Origin: an uncultured Bacilli bacterium
Lineage (GTDB): Bacteria; Bacillota_I; Bacilli_A; RFN20; CAG-288
Reading direction: 5' to 3'
Assembly: GCA_934700375.1 (NCBI GenBank)
Contig: CAKUXT010000088.1
Coordinates: forward strand, 1-8,182
Length of the DNA stretch: 8,182 nt
Program-made: the position numbers and the translations under genes
Notes under the pieces: model-generated
What the model was told of the DNA's origin: nothing
What the model saw: only the letters and a program-made list of their open reading frames with translations
Database searches by the model: none
Shown: piece by piece, positions 4,899 through 8,182 of the stretch
Numbering within the stretch: position 1 is the stretch's first letter
Layout of the letters: every line of letters starts with the position of its first letter

Positions 4899-6176
4899 AT
4901 GAAAAGATCAAAATTAGTTTCTTTAGTCGGTATTTCTTTATTGCTTGTCGGATGCGGAAACAAGACCAGCGAGCCTGCCACTGAAGGCAAGAAGACTGAA
5001 GCTCCTGCAACAGAAAAGGTACAAAAAACTGAAATCGTCGTCGGTGCTTCTGCAGTTCAGAAACCGTTCGTCGAAGCTCAGGCCAAAGAATTCCTTAAGG
5101 CCAACGGCTATGACAATGTCACCATCAAGATGTATGAAGTCGGCGAAGATGGCGCAAAGGACATTGCCGATTTCACTTCTGCTGAAGCTCCGGATCTCTA
5201 TGGCTATGCTTCTGACCAGTCCGGCGACCTTTATAAGAAGGGTGCTTTAGCCGAAGTTCCTTCCAAGTTTGCTGCTCAGATGGTCACTGATATGGGTGAA
5301 GATGCTGCCAATGCCGGTAAGTTAGGCGAATCCTATTATGGATATCCTTATGCTGGTGACAACGGCTACTTCCTCTATTACAACAAGGATGTTGTCAGCG
5401 ATGAACAGGCCAAGACAGTCGAATCCTTAATCGCAGCCTGCGCTGCTAAGAAGCTCAAGTTCGGTTATGCTCTTGATACTGATTCTTCCTTCTTCTCCAT
5501 CGGTACATTCATGACCTTCGGTGCAAGATATCAAGTCAGCTTCAACCAGGACGGCACATTCAAGAAAGCCACTTCTGATTTCGCTAGCGAAAAGGGCATC
5601 AAGGGTGCTAAGGCTGTCCATCAGTTACTTAGAAATACAAATGTCGATACCACTCATAAAGGTGCAAGAGATAAGGCTCCTATTGAAGGAAATGGTTTTG
5701 GTGCTGTTGTCGAAGGTTCTTGGAACTATGCCAAGTTCTCCGAAGCTTTAGGTGCTAAGATGGGTGTTGCAAAGCTTCCGACCATCACTGTCGAAGGCGA
5801 GACTGCAAACCTTTCCTCCTTCTTAGGCTACAAGTTATTAGGTGTCAACCCGAAGAAGTCCGCTGGAAACACTGAAAGACTTACCCTCATCCATCAGCTT
5901 GCCAACTACTTAGTTTCTGCTAAGGTTCAGGAAGCAAGATTTGATACACTTAACACTGTCCCTACTCAGAAGACTGTTAAGGCCATGGACAAGGTTCAGA
6001 ACAATGGCTTAGTCAAGGCTCTTGCTGCTCAGGGTAATTTCGCAGTTGCTCAGACTGTCACTCCTGGAAACATCTGGTCCGGTGCTCAGGTTGCTGTCGA
6101 GGCCTTGAAAGTTGAAGCTCCTGATTTCACAACTATCATGCAGACCTATGCAGATTCCATCGCTGCTTCCAAGTAA
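4899..6176 (+). CDS. malE: Maltose/maltodextrin ABC transporter binding lipoprotein (MalE/MalX type)
   Basis: This 425-residue extracellular solute-binding lipoprotein captures maltose or maltodextrins for the MalF-MalG importer. Residues 1-18 form a lipoprotein signal peptide (basic MKRSK, hydrophobic core) ending in the lipobox LVGC, with Cys19 as the lipidated residue. A flexible Thr/Glu/Lys/Pro linker with an imperfect duplication (SEPATEGKK / EAPATEKVQ) covers about 23-42. The body has family blocks GYPYAGDNGYFLYYN (148-162), GNGFGAVVEGSWNY (264-277) and the C-terminal NTVPTQKT region of MalX/MdxE-like proteins. The ribosome site GGGAGG (4883-4888) fixes the start at 4899. I see no separate promoter in the 68-bp gap after malQ, so it is probably co-transcribed. 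A stable hairpin follows the stop codon. Exact sugar preference cannot be read from the sequence. Confidence 0.9.
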   Translation: MKRSKLVSLVGISLLLVGCGNKTSEPATEGKKTEAPATEKVQKTEIVVGASAVQKPFVEAQAKEFLKANGYDNVTIKMYEVGEDGAKDIADFTSAEAPDLYGYASDQSGDLYKKGALAEVPSKFAAQMVTDMGEDAANAGKLGESYYGYPYAGDNGYFLYYNKDVVSDEQAKTVESLIAACAAKKLKFGYALDTDSSFFSIGTFMTFGARYQVSFNQDGTFKKATSDFASEKGIKGAKAVHQLLRNTNVDTTHKGARDKAPIEGNGFGAVVEGSWNYAKFSEALGAKMGVAKLPTITVEGETANLSSFLGYKLLGVNPKKSAGNTERLTLIHQLANYLVSAKVQEARFDTLNTVPTQKTVKAMDKVQNNGLVKALAAQGNFAVAQTVTPGNIWSGAQVAVEALKVEAPDFTTIMQTYADSIAASK

Positions 6177-6202
6177 TCTTATTCGTCATATATAGTTAAA
6201 TT

Positions 6203-6229
6203 AGGAGAGTAGGTTTTACCTACTCTCCT
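6203..6229 (+). ncRNA. 12-bp intercistronic hairpin between malE and malF
   Basis: AGGAGAGTAGGT (6203-6214) pairs perfectly with ACCTACTCTCCT (6218-6229) over a 3-nt loop. No T run follows (TATGTCG), so it is a poor terminator; a role as an mRNA 3'-end stabiliser or partial attenuator that keeps malE above malF is more likely. The right arm is also complementary over 8 nt (6223-6230) to the malF ribosome site AAGGAGAG (6275-6282). Confidence 0.65.
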
Positions 6230-6244
6230 TATGTCGTTTATAAT
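6215..6244 (+). promoter_or_regulatory. Possible internal promoter for malF
   Basis: A perfect TATAAT lies at 6239-6244. The best -35 is TTTACC at 6215-6220 (4 of 6) with an 18-bp spacer, overlapping the hairpin loop. Predicted +1 is near 6251, leaving about 37 nt of leader with a good ribosome site. AT-rich spacers yield TATAAT by chance, so this is tentative. Confidence 0.3.
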
Positions 6245-6287
6245 ATAGTCACTATTCGTTCATCTTTAACCATAAAGGAGAGACCAT

Positions 6288-7862
6288 ATGGCAGATTCAA
6301 ACGCAACTGTCTTGGAAAGCCAATTGGAGTATTTGTCTTTGAGCAAACCTAAGAAGATTCTTTATAGGTTCACTCATTTCTTCACAAATATGCCAAAGCG
6401 ATTCAAAGCCAAAGCACGTTCCATGAAGATCAAAGCCAGAAAATCAAAGAAGGGATTCTTAGGTGTATTCGCTCATCTTTTCGATGCGATCAGAAACGGC
6501 GATTACAAGACTAGATTATCCTTCCTCATCATGGGCTTCGGTCTATTTACACGAAGACAGGCTATTCGTGGTATTTTTTATTTTTTGTTTGAGATTGCTT
6601 TCATTGCATTCCTTGTAGCAATCGGTGTTCCGTCCTTATCACATTTATCTAATTTAGGTGCTGTTGCTGGTGGAAGTTATCCAGCAACAAGTGGTATTTT
6701 GGATATCATGGTTCCTGTCTACTATGATAATTCTTTCACCATTTTGCTCTATTCATTATTGACGATTGCTTTCATATTCCTGTTCGTCTTCCTTTACTAT
6801 AACCAAATCCGTGATAGCAAGGAACTTCAGGACAAAGAGACAATCGGCAGATATGCAAGCGATAAGCAGACAGTAAAGAACGTTTTCGAGAAGAGCTATG
6901 ACAAAACTTTGCTTTTCATTCCTATCGGAAGCTTGATGATCTTCACCGTTTTCCCCATCATTATGATGATTCTTATCGCTTTCACCAACTACGATTATAT
7001 GCATGAGCCGAACGCAAAATTGTTCGATTGGGTCGGCTTCTATAATCTCGAAACCATTTTCTCATCCAATTCTTCATCCACAGGTTCACCGGTTTTCTTA
7101 CAGACTTTCTTGAAAGTCCTTCTCTGGACACTTGTCTGGGCGTTCTTTGCGACATTCTCCAACTACTTCTTAGGTATGATTGTCGCAATGATCATCAATA
7201 CCAAAGGCATCAAGCTCAAGAAACTTTGGAGAACAATCCTCATCACAACGATTGCCGTTCCTCAGTTTGTCTCCTTGCTTCTTATCTCACAGATGTTTGC
7301 AGATTCCGGTATTGTCAATAATATCTTACAAAACATGGGTTGGATCAAAGGTCCGATTCATTGGCTTACAGATCCTATCCTTGCCAAGGTGACAATCATT
7401 TTAGTCAACACTTGGGTCGGTGTTCCTTATACGATGCTGATCTGTACAGGTCTTTTGATGAATATCCCTGAAGACTTATATGAATCCGCAAGAATCGATG
7501 GCGCAAGCCCGGCAAAGATGTACTTCAAGATCACTCTTCCTTATATGTTATTTGTCACCGGTCCTTACCTCATCTCCCAGTTTGTCGGTAACATCAACAA
7601 CTTCAACGTCATCTATCTTCTTTCTGGCGGCGGACCGTACTTCACATTCACAACAAGCAATGTCCCTGGCATCATCCGTGACTCCAGAGTCGGTAACACA
7701 GACTTGTTGATCACTTGGATTTATAAGATTACGACAAATTCCAACTATGATTATGGTATGGCATCTGTCTTAGGCATCATCATTTTCGCAGTCGTCGCTT
7801 TCTTCTCTATGATCTTCTACAACAGAAGCGGTTCCGTCAAGGACGAGGAGGCCTTCCAGTAA
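6288..7862 (+). CDS. malF: Maltose/maltodextrin ABC transporter permease MalF
   Basis: This is the larger of the two transmembrane subunits of the maltodextrin importer. The 524 residues start with a basic cytoplasmic tail (20-60), then the NGDYKTRLSFLIMGFGLFTRRQ segment typical of long Firmicutes MalF/MdxF proteins. About eight membrane segments follow (near 90-112, 147-170, 207-232, 275-305, 314-335, 362-390, 420-445, 492-514). The EAA loop that docks on the ATPase is YESARIDGASPAKMYFKITLP at 398-418, with the conserved D-G-A. The start at 6288 is set by AAAGGAG (6274-6280). It lies 111 bp after malE across a hairpin, and malG starts one base after its stop. The coding end carries the malG ribosome site. 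Confidence 0.92.
   Translation: MADSNATVLESQLEYLSLSKPKKILYRFTHFFTNMPKRFKAKARSMKIKARKSKKGFLGVFAHLFDAIRNGDYKTRLSFLIMGFGLFTRRQAIRGIFYFLFEIAFIAFLVAIGVPSLSHLSNLGAVAGGSYPATSGILDIMVPVYYDNSFTILLYSLLTIAFIFLFVFLYYNQIRDSKELQDKETIGRYASDKQTVKNVFEKSYDKTLLFIPIGSLMIFTVFPIIMMILIAFTNYDYMHEPNAKLFDWVGFYNLETIFSSNSSSTGSPVFLQTFLKVLLWTLVWAFFATFSNYFLGMIVAMIINTKGIKLKKLWRTILITTIAVPQFVSLLLISQMFADSGIVNNILQNMGWIKGPIHWLTDPILAKVTIILVNTWVGVPYTMLICTGLLMNIPEDLYESARIDGASPAKMYFKITLPYMLFVTGPYLISQFVGNINNFNVIYLLSGGGPYFTFTTSNVPGIIRDSRVGNTDLLITWIYKITTNSNYDYGMASVLGIIIFAVVAFFSMIFYNRSGSVKDEEAFQ
7846..7851 (+). promoter_or_regulatory. Ribosome binding site of malG inside the malF end
   Basis: AGGAGG lies within the last malF codons, 12 nt before the malG ATG at 7864. 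Together with the 1-nt gap between the malF stop and malG start this supports translational coupling and fixes the malG start. Confidence 0.7.
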
Positions 7863-7863
7863 T

Positions 7864-8182
7864 ATGGAAACTACAGCTAAACAGAACTATCGTTCTCATA
7901 AAAGAGCAATCAAAACCAGAAACGCATTCATCTATATTCTTCTGATTGTTCTTTCAATCGTCTGGCTTGTTCCTTTCCTCTATCTTTTCTTCCAGTCTTT
8001 CTCCTCCAGCTTCTCAGCCAAATATTTCGTTCCTCTCCTTCCTACTGCTAAGAACATCGAAGGCGGTTATCCGGTCTGGACATTTGATAACTACATCAAG
8101 TTATTCAATTCTCCATACTATCATTTCGGAAACTGGTACTTGAATACTCTTATCATCTCTGCTGTTTCCTGCATCATTGAAA
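7864..8182 (+). CDS. malG: Maltose/maltodextrin ABC transporter permease MalG (5' part, runs off the window)
   Basis: The open frame from 7864 reaches the window edge after 106 codons, so only the N-terminal part is visible. It starts METTAKQNYRSHKRAIKTRN, followed by a first membrane segment (about 21-46, IYILLIVLSIVWLVPFLYLFFQ). An extracytoplasmic stretch with WTFDNYIKLFN and then NWYLNTLIISAVSC follows, which is the typical N-terminal pattern of MalG-type permeases, where the N-T-L begins the membrane core. The EAA loop would be beyond the edge. It is the partner of MalF, separated by one base and probably translationally coupled through AGGAGG at 7846-7851. The family assignment also rests on operon position. 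Confidence 0.88.
   Translation, partial: METTAKQNYRSHKRAIKTRNAFIYILLIVLSIVWLVPFLYLFFQSFSSSFSAKYFVPLLPTAKNIEGGYPVWTFDNYIKLFNSPYYHFGNWYLNTLIISAVSCIIE

Noticed and set aside
4899..5250. Open frame in another frame inside malE (4945-5250, Lys/Arg/Ser-rich)
   Set aside because: It is a shadow of malE, with no ribosome site and low-complexity composition expected from frame-shifted reading of GC-biased codons.

Overview
The window looks like chromosomal DNA of a low-GC Bacillota bacterium. The reasons are the AT-rich spacers, the AGGAGG-type ribosome sites inside the operon, the Gram-positive maltose lipoprotein with a lipobox, the long Firmicutes-style MalF, and several cre-like sequences. UGA appears to be a real stop (it ends the DUF1275 and malQ genes exactly where their families end), so the Mollicutes UGA=Trp code is not needed. 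An Erysipelotrichales-like host is a guess from overall flavour, not something the sequence proves.

Layout. Positions 1-130 hold the apparent right half of an upstream terminator, fused to a 34-bp perfect palindrome, and then the promoter region of the first gene. Positions 131-871 encode a YoaK/DUF1275 membrane protein. Positions 939-2264 encode a divergent ClC-family channel or antiporter, whose promoter is overlaid by a 20-bp perfect palindrome. Positions 2261-2815 on the minus strand encode a YkgJ-type CxxCxxCC cysteine-cluster protein, tail to tail with the ClC gene and overlapping it by 4 bp. Positions 2816-3306 are a 491-bp AT-rich divergent regulatory region with two palindromes, four cre/LacI-type operator-like sites, a terminator-like hairpin and a promoter close to malQ. 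From 3307 to the right edge there is a maltose/maltodextrin operon on the plus strand: malQ (GH77 4-alpha-glucanotransferase), malE/malX (binding lipoprotein), malF and malG (permeases; malG runs off the edge).

How the genes work together. The lipoprotein captures malto-oligosaccharides outside the membrane and MalF-MalG carry them in. MalQ then disproportionates the imported glucans. No malK-type ATPase, phosphorylase or regulator gene is visible; they may lie downstream or elsewhere. A 12-bp hairpin between malE and malF probably stabilises malE mRNA or lowers downstream expression, so that binding protein exceeds permease. The three genes to the left have no evident functional link to maltose use.

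I see no mobile element, CRISPR array, tRNA, rRNA or clear new multi-gene system. The more unusual points are a malQ lacking the usual GH77 Arg two residues before its nucleophile, a possible RNA switch at the malE-malF junction, and several SD-less genes with a -10-like element almost touching the start codon.
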